From the NCBI GenBank assembly GCA_905221605.1, contig CAJNDS010000275.1:126001-180026 (forward strand): 54,026 nt of DNA. The letters run 5' to 3'. The stretch comes from Symbiodinium natans (lineage: Eukaryota > Sar > Dinophyceae > Suessiales > Symbiodiniaceae). Both the position numbers and the translations under genes were made by a program. Shown here one piece after another: positions 40,690 to 50,340 of this stretch (position 1 is its first letter; every line of letters begins with the position of its first letter). Below the pieces are notes generated by a model. It was not told the DNA's origin. It ran no database searches and saw only the letters and a list, made by a program, of their open reading frames with translations.

Positions 40690-43600
40690 TGGTAGCGGAG
40701 CTGCCGTTCCAGGAACCAGAGGCAGCGATGATGCTACACATAGCAGGAGTAGGAATCGTCCTCATAGCCATGATGGCTTCTCTCGTCTGTGGGATGATAC
40801 AAATGTGGAAACAGGAAAAGAACGTCGAAGTCCGAGAGTTCTTCGAGTACCTCCCCACAGTCCGGATAGCAACAAGAGCAGGAAGAAGGTACCACAAACC
40901 AGGTTGTGGTCACATCAGGAACCTGACGGTTGCTGGTGGAAGAGTGAGGGACTTTGCCCCTTGCTTCAATTGCTTCCCTGAACGATACACGATTCAGGAA
41001 GTGAAGACGAGGAACATGAGATGCTACGGAATGGCAGCAGGCATAGTGCTGCTGGTTGGTTTTGCCCTGGGGAGCCTCGCCACTTTGTGCGGGATGAGCA
41101 TGACTCCAGGAAGATATGGCTTCGAAGAGAATCCGTGGCAGGCCCTTGGACCCGGAAGAGCCAAGCATGAACTTGCCCTTGGAGATGACAGATCCTCCAA
41201 GGAAGAAAGACGTGGGAGAAAGGTGATTGCCGAGATTGACGAGAGTGAGTTGATGGTTGTGTGGACGAGCCTCCCAGGAAAGCCCAATACGCATTCTCAG
41301 AAGAACTACGACAAGTACTCCGTGAACCAGGACTTCATGAATGCCTACACGATTAGGAGCATCGACATGTACATGAGTGAAGAAAATGAGAGCCTTGAGT
41401 CCGGCTACGCTCCTAGGCGCCTAGTAGAAGGAAAGTTTCACAATGTAGAAAAGATCCCTTTCAAGGAACAGTTCGAACAGCTAGAAAAGAAGTTTCACGA
41501 CGTCGTGCACAGCTTAGTGTTTGAAGGAATTCATCTCGTAGTTTTCGCAGGAACACCTCTAGGAATGATTACTTGGATCATCCTATCGTACTTCTCACGA
41601 TTGTTCTTTACAGCAGTACAGAAAAGGACGAAGAGAGCGAAAGAGCCCAAAAGGAAAAGCATGAGAAGAAGAGCAGAAGTGAGGAGACAGCACAAGACAA
41701 TGTTTCTTGTTGTGCTTGTGTACAGCAACTTGGAAGCAGCCAAAGGAATGGAAGATGCACTACAGAGACTTGCAGAAATCAACCAGCAAACGCTTCAAGG
41801 AATACAAACCTTAGCAGAAGAGATGAGGAGCAGTGCAGCAGCCGGCACAGCCCGAGAGCAAAGCATCACAGCAAGCTTCAGCAATACACTGCAGGCAATT
41901 CAGCAGCAGAGTGCAGAGGCACAGCACACTTTGCTTCAAGCACAGGAAACAGCAGTGACAACTTTCGAGGAGATCGGAAGCAGCCTAGAGAGAGCAGTGA
42001 AAGGAAGAAAGCCAGGTGACGTTGAGCTTCACAAACTCATCAAGCCTCCAGAAGTATTTTCTCCAGGAACTTGGCAAGAAGAAAAGAATGGTTTCATGGA
42101 GTTCAAGCAACGACTTCGAGTTTGGCTTGGCGCTATGGATGAAGATCTTGTGGAAACCATGGACCTCGTGGAGAACGACCTAAGGAAGAATGAAGTGCTG
42201 GACATGAAAGATATGACTGATGAGGCCAAAACGCAAAGCAGGAAGTTGTATAGCATTTTAGCGTCTTACACAAAAGGCAGACCGTATCGTGTGGTTCGCC
42301 ATACGACAGAAGAGAACGGTATGGAAGCCTATAGGATGCTGTTGTTAGAATACCAGCCTGTGAATAGAGCAAGATCGCTGGAACTTTTCCACAACATCAT
42401 GAATTTCCGTTTTGCCAAGGACAAAGGCATTGCAGAGAACATCCTCGAATATGAGGAACGCATTGAGCAGTACGAGAAGTCCACTGGAGAAAAGGTGCAG
42501 GAAAACTTGAAGGTTAGTACATTGATTCAAGGAATGAAGCCTGAAGTAAAGAGACATTTGTTGCTCAACCTAGATGAGAAGACGAAGTACCCGGCACTTA
42601 GGCAGTATCTTGTGAACTATGAGTCAACTGAGAAGTGGACCAATTCGCTTACGCAGTCCCAAGGAACACCCTATAGGACCACTACTGACCTAATCGACAA
42701 GGGAGAAGATCATCAGGGTGTTGCAGCCATGGATGTGTCTCAGGCTTGGAAAGGCAAAGGTAGAGATTGGTACGGGTACAAAGGTAAAGGAAAGAAAGGT
42801 GGTAAGGATTCAGGCAAGGATTCAGGCAAAGGTGGTTTCAAAGGTCGAGGCAAAGGAAAAGGTAGAGGCAAAGGCAGAGGTGGAAACTGGAAAGGCCGAG
42901 GTAGAGGCTTTAGAGGTTTCAAAGGCAGAGGAAAAGGCTACAAAGGGTTCAAAGGTAGCTACAAAGGTAAAGGCAAAGGAAAGGCCCAAGCAGCTACAGG
43001 AGTTTGCCATTACTGCCAGAAGTATGGACACTTTGAGGCCCAGTGTAGGAAGAAACAGAGAGACATGGGGTACACGGCTAGGAATGTAGAAATGCAGGAA
43101 ACTCAGAGTGAAGTCCCAAGTAGAGGAACAGCCTCAACCCAAGCTCCAACATCGAGAACAGCGACAACATCAGCCAGTTCATCAGGTCAAGGAACCCAGA
43201 AGCCGATCATCAGGATGGTAACAATGCACCACATCGGTGATCCACCGACCAGCTTTCCTGAGGAGTTCGAGCTGAGCGAAGACTCTGAGGAACTTGAAAT
43301 TGATTACTTCGGGAGAGTTTTGATGGTTTCGGCTAGTTCAGGAAAGTCAGAGCAGGAATTTCAGATTGGAAGTGAGAGTGATGAAGAGAGTGAAGACATA
43401 GAGAAGGACCCCTTGTACTGTTGGTACACCTCAGAACCAGAGAACTTTGTTAGGACAGTGAGAGAGAGCCCAGGTGCAAAGGAAATTGAGGTTGTGCTTG
43501 ACTCAGGCGCAGATATCTCATTAGCCCCTATGTGGATGCGAAATTTCGGTAGGAAGGTCCCGGACCGACGCAGGATTGAACTCCGAGACGCTCAAGGAAC

Positions 43601-46238
43601 TAGGATAAAAGTACAGGACCAGCGGGTTATTGAGGTTGAGTTTGAGGATGTTGGTGGAAACTGTGTGAAGGTTGAGGAAGTCTTCTTGATTTCATCAGTT
43701 GTTCACCCTCTCTTAGCTGTAGGAAAATTGTTGAAGAAAGGTTGGGAATTTCGGAACGGTAGTGAGACAGGAACTTTCTTGGTTGAAGGAAACACTTCCA
43801 TAGCAGTAGCGTACAACAACAATTCCCTCACCGCTAAAGCTTTTGTCAGGACAGTCTCAACATCCCAAACAACAGGAGTCCCTACGCCAATCTATCTCTG
43901 TGAAACGCTTAGGAACCTCGTAGCTGAAGGTCGAATTGGATGGACAAGTGTGACCGAGCCCTATGTAGTCCACTACAGCCCAAAGAGCTCAGAGCATGTT
44001 GACCCAGCTATGATGTATCCTCAAGGAAAACATCCTTTCAGAGCTGTTTTGGTTAGAGACACCGAAGGCTGGCAGCTCTTGCACTACAACGAAAGGTATG
44101 AAGAGCTAGAAGAACCTTTTGGCCACATCTATGATGAGAGCCAGAACTTTGAGGTATTGACCTTGATCTCGTCCAAGGCATTTCCTCCTTACCTCATAGG
44201 AACACCCAAGAAAGCGGAAGACAGACGTACATTTGAAGAGTACACTGATGACAAGTGGTCTCTTAGCAAGGATGGAACTGAACTGATCAGGTACCACCAC
44301 ACGCCCAGGAAGACACGTTTTCATCCGCTCGACTTGAAGGACATTCCCGTAGAGCGTGAGAACCTCCAGAACGAGAGATCCACCTACGGAGAGGACCCAG
44401 TGAACCATGAGTTCTTTGAGGACAAGATGCCATGGATTGCAGATGAGTATGACGAGTTCTCATCGCCTTTCGGAGTGAGATCATGGACAGGACTGTCTAA
44501 GTTCAGGTTGGTCTACCCAGTAGATGGTTCAAAGGCCCAACAACAGGAACAAAGGCTCAAAACAGTCCCGGAGAATGAAAGCATGGAGATTGACGAACAG
44601 GAACCACAGGCCCCTGCACACAGGTATGAACTTCATGGAGAACTTACGTTCATTTATGATGGTCATGAGTACAACCAGCAGAACAGCCTGAAGATCCTCA
44701 AGGAATTGTGTACAGAACTTGGAGTGTCTAAGAATGGCTCAAAACAGGACCTCCTTAGAAGGCTCAGTAGGAAGATCATGGAAGATGAGAGACGGTTAGG
44801 ACTCAACACTGCTCAGAAGAAGTACCAGGAATATGCCATTCCACAACCGCTCAAGGACCAAGTCATGCCCAAACCTGAAGAAGTTGAGGTACACAATTTG
44901 ACACATTTACCGTATGCCACTTGGTGTCCAGTATGCGTTGCGTGCAAAGGAAAAGAGTCGCCACATCCAACTCAAAGCCCTGAGCAGGAACGATCGTCTA
45001 GACCCACATTGTGTATGGATTTCTGTTTTACAGGAACAAGTCATGATGAAGCCCCGACGGCAGTCAGCTTGGTTTGCATTGACTCTTGGAGTAGGAGCAT
45101 TGCTTGCATTCCAACTGCAACCAAAGGAAAAGGTTTGATCGAGCACATTGGCGAAGGCGTTACGTACATGAGCACTCAACTTCAGTACCAGTCTATCAAT
45201 TTGAAGGCAGACAATGAAGGAACCATGAAGAAGCTCAAGCAGATCATCCTGAAACAAAGGTCAGCTCTAGGACTAGGAACAACCCTTCAAGATGCAGTTT
45301 CAGGCCAGAAGGAAACCAATGGCATGGCAGAGCGTGCAATTCAAACTGTGCGTAGGCAAGCCCTCACGTTGATTCAAGGTTTGCAGGAACAGGCAAAGGT
45401 GTTGATAGCACATACTCACCCCTTGTTCAGTTGGGCATTCAGGCATGCAGCTTGGATTCTGAATAGGTACCACAGACACAGTGCTACTGGTATGACACCT
45501 TATGAGTTTGTTGCAGGAAGACCTTATGAAGGAACACTTTGCCAGTTTGGTGAGAGTTTGATGGTCTTGGCGAACAGGACTGGCGTCAATGTCAAGAAAG
45601 GTGACCCTCAATGGCTGAGAGGAGTTTTCTTAGGAAAGACTGACAACAACCTCTTCATTACGTGGCACATGGATGGCATCAAGACCAGTAGATCTGTGAA
45701 GAGATGCCCCCATCATTTTGACCTGGAAGCACTAACTAGTGTAGGAATCCACACTTGGGAAGTGAAGCACACGACGCTCACAACTCGCGTAGTTCCTAGG
45801 AAGAACCTACCAGGCCCCTCAGGAACACCAGCGCCTGTGACAGTGGTGGAGCCTCTAGGAGATCAACATGGCATTGGAGCCATTACTCCTGGAATACAGA
45901 CACCTGTCATCGCAGGCGGGGCGAGTACACCAAAACCGTTAGGAACAGTCACCCCAAGAAACACGAACCTTCATGCAATGGCAAAGAAGGCAAAGGAACA
46001 AGAACAACTGCAAGCAGAACCTGCAGCACCTGAGTGGATAGACCCAGGACCTGATGAGGCAGGCAGTGATGCAACGCCTACAAGTCAGCTGAGTCATCTG
46101 CAAAACAGAGGACCAGAATCTGATGAAGCAGGTAGTGACAGCATGAGCACTGACCAAGAGAAGCAAGAGAGTCAAGGTAGTGAACTTTTGTTGCCTAGAG
46201 CACCGGCAGCAGTCAGAAGCATGAGTATGAAGACGTAG
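40689..46238 (+). CDS. Family A ORF1: membrane/Cys module, gag, protease, SAP motif, integrase
   Basis: 1849 residues. Residues 14-39 and 112-136 are membrane segments around an Ada-like motif, RRYHKPGC (68-73) and APCFNC (90-95). A third hydrophobic segment is near 280-305 with a basic tail. A copia gag core spans ~440-670 (FHNIMNFRFAKDKGIAENI, then LKVSTLIQGMKPEVKRHLL). A Gly/Lys/Arg tract is at ~685-765, zinc knuckle CHYCQKYGHFEAQC at ~773, protease VLDSGADISLAP at ~937 and a SAP-like motif at ~1332-1362. Integrase zinc HNLTHLPYATWCPVC is at ~1402, and the integrase core has Asp in LCMDFCFTG, Asp in KADNEG and Glu in NGMAERAIQ. The ORF ends in TAG after the integrase C-terminus, before RT. 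The start at the LTR/PBS junction is favoured because family B shows the same start. Confidence 0.93.
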   Translation: MVAELPFQEPEAAMMLHIAGVGIVLIAMMASLVCGMIQMWKQEKNVEVREFFEYLPTVRIATRAGRRYHKPGCGHIRNLTVAGGRVRDFAPCFNCFPERYTIQEVKTRNMRCYGMAAGIVLLVGFALGSLATLCGMSMTPGRYGFEENPWQALGPGRAKHELALGDDRSSKEERRGRKVIAEIDESELMVVWTSLPGKPNTHSQKNYDKYSVNQDFMNAYTIRSIDMYMSEENESLESGYAPRRLVEGKFHNVEKIPFKEQFEQLEKKFHDVVHSLVFEGIHLVVFAGTPLGMITWIILSYFSRLFFTAVQKRTKRAKEPKRKSMRRRAEVRRQHKTMFLVVLVYSNLEAAKGMEDALQRLAEINQQTLQGIQTLAEEMRSSAAAGTAREQSITASFSNTLQAIQQQSAEAQHTLLQAQETAVTTFEEIGSSLERAVKGRKPGDVELHKLIKPPEVFSPGTWQEEKNGFMEFKQRLRVWLGAMDEDLVETMDLVENDLRKNEVLDMKDMTDEAKTQSRKLYSILASYTKGRPYRVVRHTTEENGMEAYRMLLLEYQPVNRARSLELFHNIMNFRFAKDKGIAENILEYEERIEQYEKSTGEKVQENLKVSTLIQGMKPEVKRHLLLNLDEKTKYPALRQYLVNYESTEKWTNSLTQSQGTPYRTTTDLIDKGEDHQGVAAMDVSQAWKGKGRDWYGYKGKGKKGGKDSGKDSGKGGFKGRGKGKGRGKGRGGNWKGRGRGFRGFKGRGKGYKGFKGSYKGKGKGKAQAATGVCHYCQKYGHFEAQCRKKQRDMGYTARNVEMQETQSEVPSRGTASTQAPTSRTATTSASSSGQGTQKPIIRMVTMHHIGDPPTSFPEEFELSEDSEELEIDYFGRVLMVSASSGKSEQEFQIGSESDEESEDIEKDPLYCWYTSEPENFVRTVRESPGAKEIEVVLDSGADISLAPMWMRNFGRKVPDRRRIELRDAQGTRIKVQDQRVIEVEFEDVGGNCVKVEEVFLISSVVHPLLAVGKLLKKGWEFRNGSETGTFLVEGNTSIAVAYNNNSLTAKAFVRTVSTSQTTGVPTPIYLCETLRNLVAEGRIGWTSVTEPYVVHYSPKSSEHVDPAMMYPQGKHPFRAVLVRDTEGWQLLHYNERYEELEEPFGHIYDESQNFEVLTLISSKAFPPYLIGTPKKAEDRRTFEEYTDDKWSLSKDGTELIRYHHTPRKTRFHPLDLKDIPVERENLQNERSTYGEDPVNHEFFEDKMPWIADEYDEFSSPFGVRSWTGLSKFRLVYPVDGSKAQQQEQRLKTVPENESMEIDEQEPQAPAHRYELHGELTFIYDGHEYNQQNSLKILKELCTELGVSKNGSKQDLLRRLSRKIMEDERRLGLNTAQKKYQEYAIPQPLKDQVMPKPEEVEVHNLTHLPYATWCPVCVACKGKESPHPTQSPEQERSSRPTLCMDFCFTGTSHDEAPTAVSLVCIDSWSRSIACIPTATKGKGLIEHIGEGVTYMSTQLQYQSINLKADNEGTMKKLKQIILKQRSALGLGTTLQDAVSGQKETNGMAERAIQTVRRQALTLIQGLQEQAKVLIAHTHPLFSWAFRHAAWILNRYHRHSATGMTPYEFVAGRPYEGTLCQFGESLMVLANRTGVNVKKGDPQWLRGVFLGKTDNNLFITWHMDGIKTSRSVKRCPHHFDLEALTSVGIHTWEVKHTTLTTRVVPRKNLPGPSGTPAPVTVVEPLGDQHGIGAITPGIQTPVIAGGASTPKPLGTVTPRNTNLHAMAKKAKEQEQLQAEPAAPEWIDPGPDEAGSDATPTSQLSHLQNRGPESDEAGSDSMSTDQEKQESQGSELLLPRAPAAVRSMSMKT
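40690..40702 (+). other. Primer-binding site of family A, overlapping the coding start
   Basis: TGGTAGCGGAGCT directly follows the LTR. Together with the last LTR base it encodes Met-Val-Ala-Glu-Leu, the first codons of the polyprotein. Confidence 0.85.
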
Positions 46239-49200
46239 GAACTTCGTCCAAAATCCCAAGGACCGACGAGTCGCCGAAGAGGAAATTTCCACCGTTTAAC
46301 GCAGGACGCGTGTTTGAGCACAACGACGAACCTCTCCCTGAGCCAGGACTTGACGACATCTGTTGGGAGGACACATACTCAGATATAGGAGATGAAGAAG
46401 AAGAAGACGAAGAGGAGAGAGAGAGAGTTTTCAACGATGAGGACGCAGGACCACCAGAGCTTTCAGATGAAGAGCTCAAGACCAAGGACAGAGAGGCCAT
46501 GATCACCGAGATGGAGAGACTTTCAGGAATGCAGGCACTGGTTAGGAAACCGCTTGAGGAACTTGGCTGGCGCAAGAGAGACGATGGAGAGAATGAGAGA
46601 GAAGAGAGTGAACAGGAACCCATAAAATGGCTCACCACCAAATTCGTGTTCGATTGGCGGTTCAGGTCAGGGTCTTGGAAAAGACGGGCTAGGCTAGTGG
46701 CTCGTGAATTTAAAGGAACTGAACACAGAAGCGATGTGTTCTCACCAGCCACGTCAGCAAGCCTCACAAGGTTAGTCCCCGTGATTGCTCTTCAGGAAGA
46801 GTTTTCAGTCTACAGCATTGACGTCAAAGATGCGTTTTTGCAAGTACCCCAAAGGACTAGAACGGCGTGTGAATTCCCGAAGGAATATGTGGAGCTGTTT
46901 CAGGACACTGATCCCTCTTGTCTTCAGGAAGGACTACTCTTGCTCCGAGTGTTGCCAGGACAGAGAGACGCAGCTTTGCTTTGGTCGGATCATTTTAGTG
47001 ATTCGCTTAAGGAACAAGACTTTGAGAGAAGTGTAGCTTGTCCAACTCTGTTTCGAGACTCACGGAAAAGCATTCTTGTGGTTCATGTTGATGACATTCA
47101 AGCAGCAGGAAAGAGTCATCATGTCGACCCTGTACTAAAGAGTCTAGGACGAGTGTACGAGCTGAAGATTGAAGGACCGTTTCTTACCGCGCAGGAACTT
47201 GCTATTGGCGAGTCGCTTCAGACGGTGAGATTTCTCAAAAGAAAGTACTCGTATCACAATCATGAACTTCACATTCACAGTGACCCAAAGTATCTTGGAA
47301 AACTTCGTGAAGAACTCAAGTTGACAGGAAAGGCATCAAAGCCGACGCCGTGCACACAGGAGAGCCAGGCAGTAGACAACACAAACCCTCTTGACCAGGA
47401 ACAAGCAGCTTCGTTTAGGAAGTGTGTAGGAATCCTCCTATATGTTTGTCAGGACAGGCCGGATCTGCAGTTCGCAGTAAGAGGTTTAGCGTCCAAGATG
47501 TCATTGCCAACATTTGCAGCTAAGAAGCAGTTGATTCATGTTGTGCAGTACATGACAAAGACAGATGGTTACCATTGCACGTATAGGAAAACACCTCGAG
47601 GAATGTCAAACCTCAACGAGAGCATTCGCAACGGAACCTATGACTTTTCCCAAGTCAAACCCAAGGAACATCACTTGTTGGAGGTATACTCCGATTCAGA
47701 TTGGGCAGGACAGAAAGACAGTCGTCGCAGCACAAGTTCAGGAACTGTGTTTCTGGATTCTCAACTGATCTATGCATTCTCTAGGACCCAAAGGAGTATT
47801 TCTCTGTCTTCTGGAGAGGCAGAATATTACGCCGCAGCTAGTTCAGCTAGTGACTCTTTGTTGCTCAAGGAAGCGATAGAATTCCTCACCTGTAGGAAGT
47901 GCGTAGTGCATTTGCATCTAGATTCTTCCGCTGCTCGTGGTATCATTACCAGGCAGGGAGTAGGAAGAGTGAAACATTTGCAGATTAGGACCCTCTTTCT
48001 CCAGGACCTCCACAAACAAGGAATTCTTAGTGTCCACCCGGTAGGTACCAGGGATAACACTGCTGATATAGGAACTAAGCCGCTTTCAGGAAAACGCATT
48101 AAGTTGTTGATGCATTGGCTAGGCTTCAAGGACGAACAAAACCAACCAGTAGGAATTGAAGAGCTTCAAGAACATCGACAGCAGGAACAAGCTAAGGCCA
48201 CAGTCAAGAGAATCAAGTCCAAAGGAAACTTCGCATTTGCAGCTTTGTTTTTCTCTTTGCTTTCAGGAAGTTTGGAAGGTTGCTCAAAGGTTGAAGTAGC
48301 TTCAGGAACATGTCTTTTGCAGTCGTGCAGTACATGTGTAGGAACTGTGCAGGAACATGTCGGCATGTGCAGTGACACGAGTGCATGTGCATTAGGATTG
48401 CAGGAACAGCTTGGGGTAGGAAACATTTGCAGCTCGATGCCTCGAGTGAAGGACCTCTGTTTTAGGAACCTTGAAAAGGAAGAGACAGTAGCTGTAGAGA
48501 AGGAAGTAGCAGCTATGGAACCGAGTGCCTCCGAGAAGGAACGTTGGTTCAGAGAGCTCACCTCTCAGTTGAACCAGTTGAAAGAAGCCCAAGGAACCAC
48601 GAACGTGTTGCTCAGAGAACAGCGTCGCGAACAGGCAAGCCTCAAGGAACAGATTGAGGACCAACACCTGCGAGATGTGGAGTTGCTCAGGCACTTGAAG
48701 GAAAGGATAGAAGCTTTGGAGACCAAGATCGCCGAGTACGAGAAGGAAGAAGAAGAGATCAAAGGAATGATTTGGTGGAAGCTTCAAGAAGAAGAAAGAG
48801 GAGCAGAGATGGAAAGAGAGCTACGAAGAACAGGACATGGTCGAGGAGAAGAAGGAAGTAAAGAAGAAGAAGAAGAAGGATCGAGTTCTATCACACCAAG
48901 ATCTTCGTCGGCGTCTACTACATCAACGCAGGAGGAAAAGAGGAAGGAAAAGGAGAGGAAAGAGAAGATCAGGAAAGTGAATGAGGAGCTGAGGAAAAGA
49001 GAAGAAGAGGAGAAGGAAAAGGAAAAAGGTTTTGCGTACCCCTACGACGACACCGAGTACAAGATCTACGTGGAGAATGGCAAGGTGTACAAGCAGCACA
49101 GGATCACGGGCGAGAAGGTCGAAGTTGGCGTCGACTACGTCTACAAGTACCAGAAAGGAAAGGAAGGAAAAGGAAAAGGACCAGGAAAAGGAAGCACCAA

Positions 49201-50077
49201 GAACACAGCCACAGGAGCGAGCAGCAGCTCTGACAAGCAGGCAAGCGCAGCAGTCGCTGAAGCAGCAGGAGTTACACCACAGGAAGAGGGAGCCACACAG
49301 GAAGCAGAGAAGCAGGCAGAGAAGGATGAGAAGAAGTGGCAGAAGGAACGCGAAAGGCGAGAAAGAATCAGGAAGAGGAAAGCCGAGGAGAAAGCCAGGA
49401 AGGAGAAGGAAGAAGCAGAAGAGGAAAGGAAAAGACAGGAAGCCACAGCAGAAGAGGAAAGGAAGAAGCAGGAAGCAGCAGCAAAAGAAGGAAGGAAGAA
49501 GCAGGAAGCCGCAGCAGAAGAGGAAAGGAAGAAAAGGCAGGCAGCAGCAGCAGCAGAGGAAAAGGACAGGAAGAGACGAGAGGCAGCAGCAGCGGCAGAA
49601 GCAGAAAGGAAGAGACGAGAGGCAGCAGCAGCAGAAGCAGAGAGGAAGAAGCAAGAGCCAGCAACAAGAGAAGGAAAGGAAGATGAAAATGAAAGTTTGA
49701 GGATTGAGATGGCCCAGCTTCGTGAGTTGGTCAGAGGAATGAAGGAACAGCAAGCTTCAGACAAAAGGAAGATCGTCTCGCTTCAGGAAGAGCTCAAGAA
49801 GGCCACAGACAGTGAAGGAAGCACAGGAGAAGGAAAGAAGAAGGACAAGGCGATTGGCCCACAGGATCGAAGCCAATTCAGAGTTGGAGGAAGTGAAGGA
49901 GCTCAGGAACTGTATGCGATCTTTCCTTACGAAGGATCAGATTTCCAGTGGAAATGGGTGCAGGCCACAAAGGCATGGCTCTACTACGACGTGAACCAGA
50001 ACTTGTGGATCAAGGACAGCGAAGATGAAGATGGAGGAAGGATCTGCAAGGAACAGGAGAAGCAAGTGAAAGGATGA
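46199..50077 (+). CDS. Family A ORF2: RT, RNase H and long C-terminal extension
   Basis: The frame lies -1 relative to ORF1 and overlaps its last 40 bases; the first ATG is not until about 46499, so it is probably made by frameshifting. RT has RARLVAREFKGTEH, SIDVKDAFLQVPQ and the active site VHVDDIQ (~47085). RNase H has YSDSDWAGQ, SLSSGEAEYYAAAS, LDSSAARG and GTKPLSG (to ~48130). About 640 residues follow RNase H: a hydrophobic segment (FAFAALFFSLLSGSL), a Cys-rich stretch, a coiled coil (~48540-48780), a Tyr-rich motif (YPYDDTEYKIYVENGKVY), a second Lys/Glu/Ala coiled coil (~49330-49680) and a Trp/Tyr-rich end (FQWKWVQATKAWLYYD). Such a tail is not standard for copia pol and may act like a structural or envelope-type protein; that is speculation. 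Confidence 0.92.
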   Translation, partial: STGSSQKHEYEDVGTSSKIPRTDESPKRKFPPFNAGRVFEHNDEPLPEPGLDDICWEDTYSDIGDEEEEDEEERERVFNDEDAGPPELSDEELKTKDREAMITEMERLSGMQALVRKPLEELGWRKRDDGENEREESEQEPIKWLTTKFVFDWRFRSGSWKRRARLVAREFKGTEHRSDVFSPATSASLTRLVPVIALQEEFSVYSIDVKDAFLQVPQRTRTACEFPKEYVELFQDTDPSCLQEGLLLLRVLPGQRDAALLWSDHFSDSLKEQDFERSVACPTLFRDSRKSILVVHVDDIQAAGKSHHVDPVLKSLGRVYELKIEGPFLTAQELAIGESLQTVRFLKRKYSYHNHELHIHSDPKYLGKLREELKLTGKASKPTPCTQESQAVDNTNPLDQEQAASFRKCVGILLYVCQDRPDLQFAVRGLASKMSLPTFAAKKQLIHVVQYMTKTDGYHCTYRKTPRGMSNLNESIRNGTYDFSQVKPKEHHLLEVYSDSDWAGQKDSRRSTSSGTVFLDSQLIYAFSRTQRSISLSSGEAEYYAAASSASDSLLLKEAIEFLTCRKCVVHLHLDSSAARGIITRQGVGRVKHLQIRTLFLQDLHKQGILSVHPVGTRDNTADIGTKPLSGKRIKLLMHWLGFKDEQNQPVGIEELQEHRQQEQAKATVKRIKSKGNFAFAALFFSLLSGSLEGCSKVEVASGTCLLQSCSTCVGTVQEHVGMCSDTSACALGLQEQLGVGNICSSMPRVKDLCFRNLEKEETVAVEKEVAAMEPSASEKERWFRELTSQLNQLKEAQGTTNVLLREQRREQASLKEQIEDQHLRDVELLRHLKERIEALETKIAEYEKEEEEIKGMIWWKLQEEERGAEMERELRRTGHGRGEEGSKEEEEEGSSSITPRSSSASTTSTQEEKRKEKERKEKIRKVNEELRKREEEEKEKEKGFAYPYDDTEYKIYVENGKVYKQHRITGEKVEVGVDYVYKYQKGKEGKGKGPGKGSTKNTATGASSSSDKQASAAVAEAAGVTPQEEGATQEAEKQAEKDEKKWQKERERRERIRKRKAEEKARKEKEEAEEERKRQEATAEEERKKQEAAAKEGRKKQEAAAEEERKKRQAAAAAEEKDRKRREAAAAAEAERKRREAAAAEAERKKQEPATREGKEDENESLRIEMAQLRELVRGMKEQQASDKRKIVSLQEELKKATDSEGSTGEGKKKDKAIGPQDRSQFRVGGSEGAQELYAIFPYEGSDFQWKWVQATKAWLYYDVNQNLWIKDSEDEDGGRICKEQEKQVKG

Positions 50078-50331
50078 AGGAAGGAAAAGAAGCGAAGGAG
50101 AAGAGAAGCAAGGAAAAGCAGAGGAAGGATCAGCAGCGCTCAGTCGAGCAGTGAGGAGTGAGTTTCAAGATGAGAAGGAAGCCAGAACAAAGGATGGAGT
50201 ATCCGTTCTACTGGCAACTTTCAGGAACTTTGTTTTCGCTTTTGTTGACTAAAGGAAAATGATCCGAGTAATCAACTTAGCCCACGACAGTCGAAGCTAG
50301 CTTAGTCTAGGAACGACTTTCACCAGCTTCG
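50078..50331 (+). other. 3' untranslated part of family A
   Basis: About 255 bp between ORF2 and the purine tract. It stays AGGAA-rich in its first half and has no gene. Confidence 0.6.
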
Positions 50332-50340
50332 AAGGCGGGG
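50332..50340 (+). other. Polypurine tract of family A
   Basis: AAGGCGGGG abuts the 3' LTR. Family B has GAGGCGGGG in the same place. Confidence 0.7.

Noticed and set aside
41573-42019. 148-codon plus-strand ORF inside family A, also present as 1586-2032 in the other copy
   Set aside because: It overlaps the gag-pol frame in another phase, and its presence in both copies only reflects their near-identity at DNA level.
48923-49764. Long minus-strand Leu/Ser/Cys-rich ORFs opposite the ORF2 tail
   Set aside because: They are shadows of the Lys/Glu-rich coiled-coil coding strand (complement of AAG/GAA runs).
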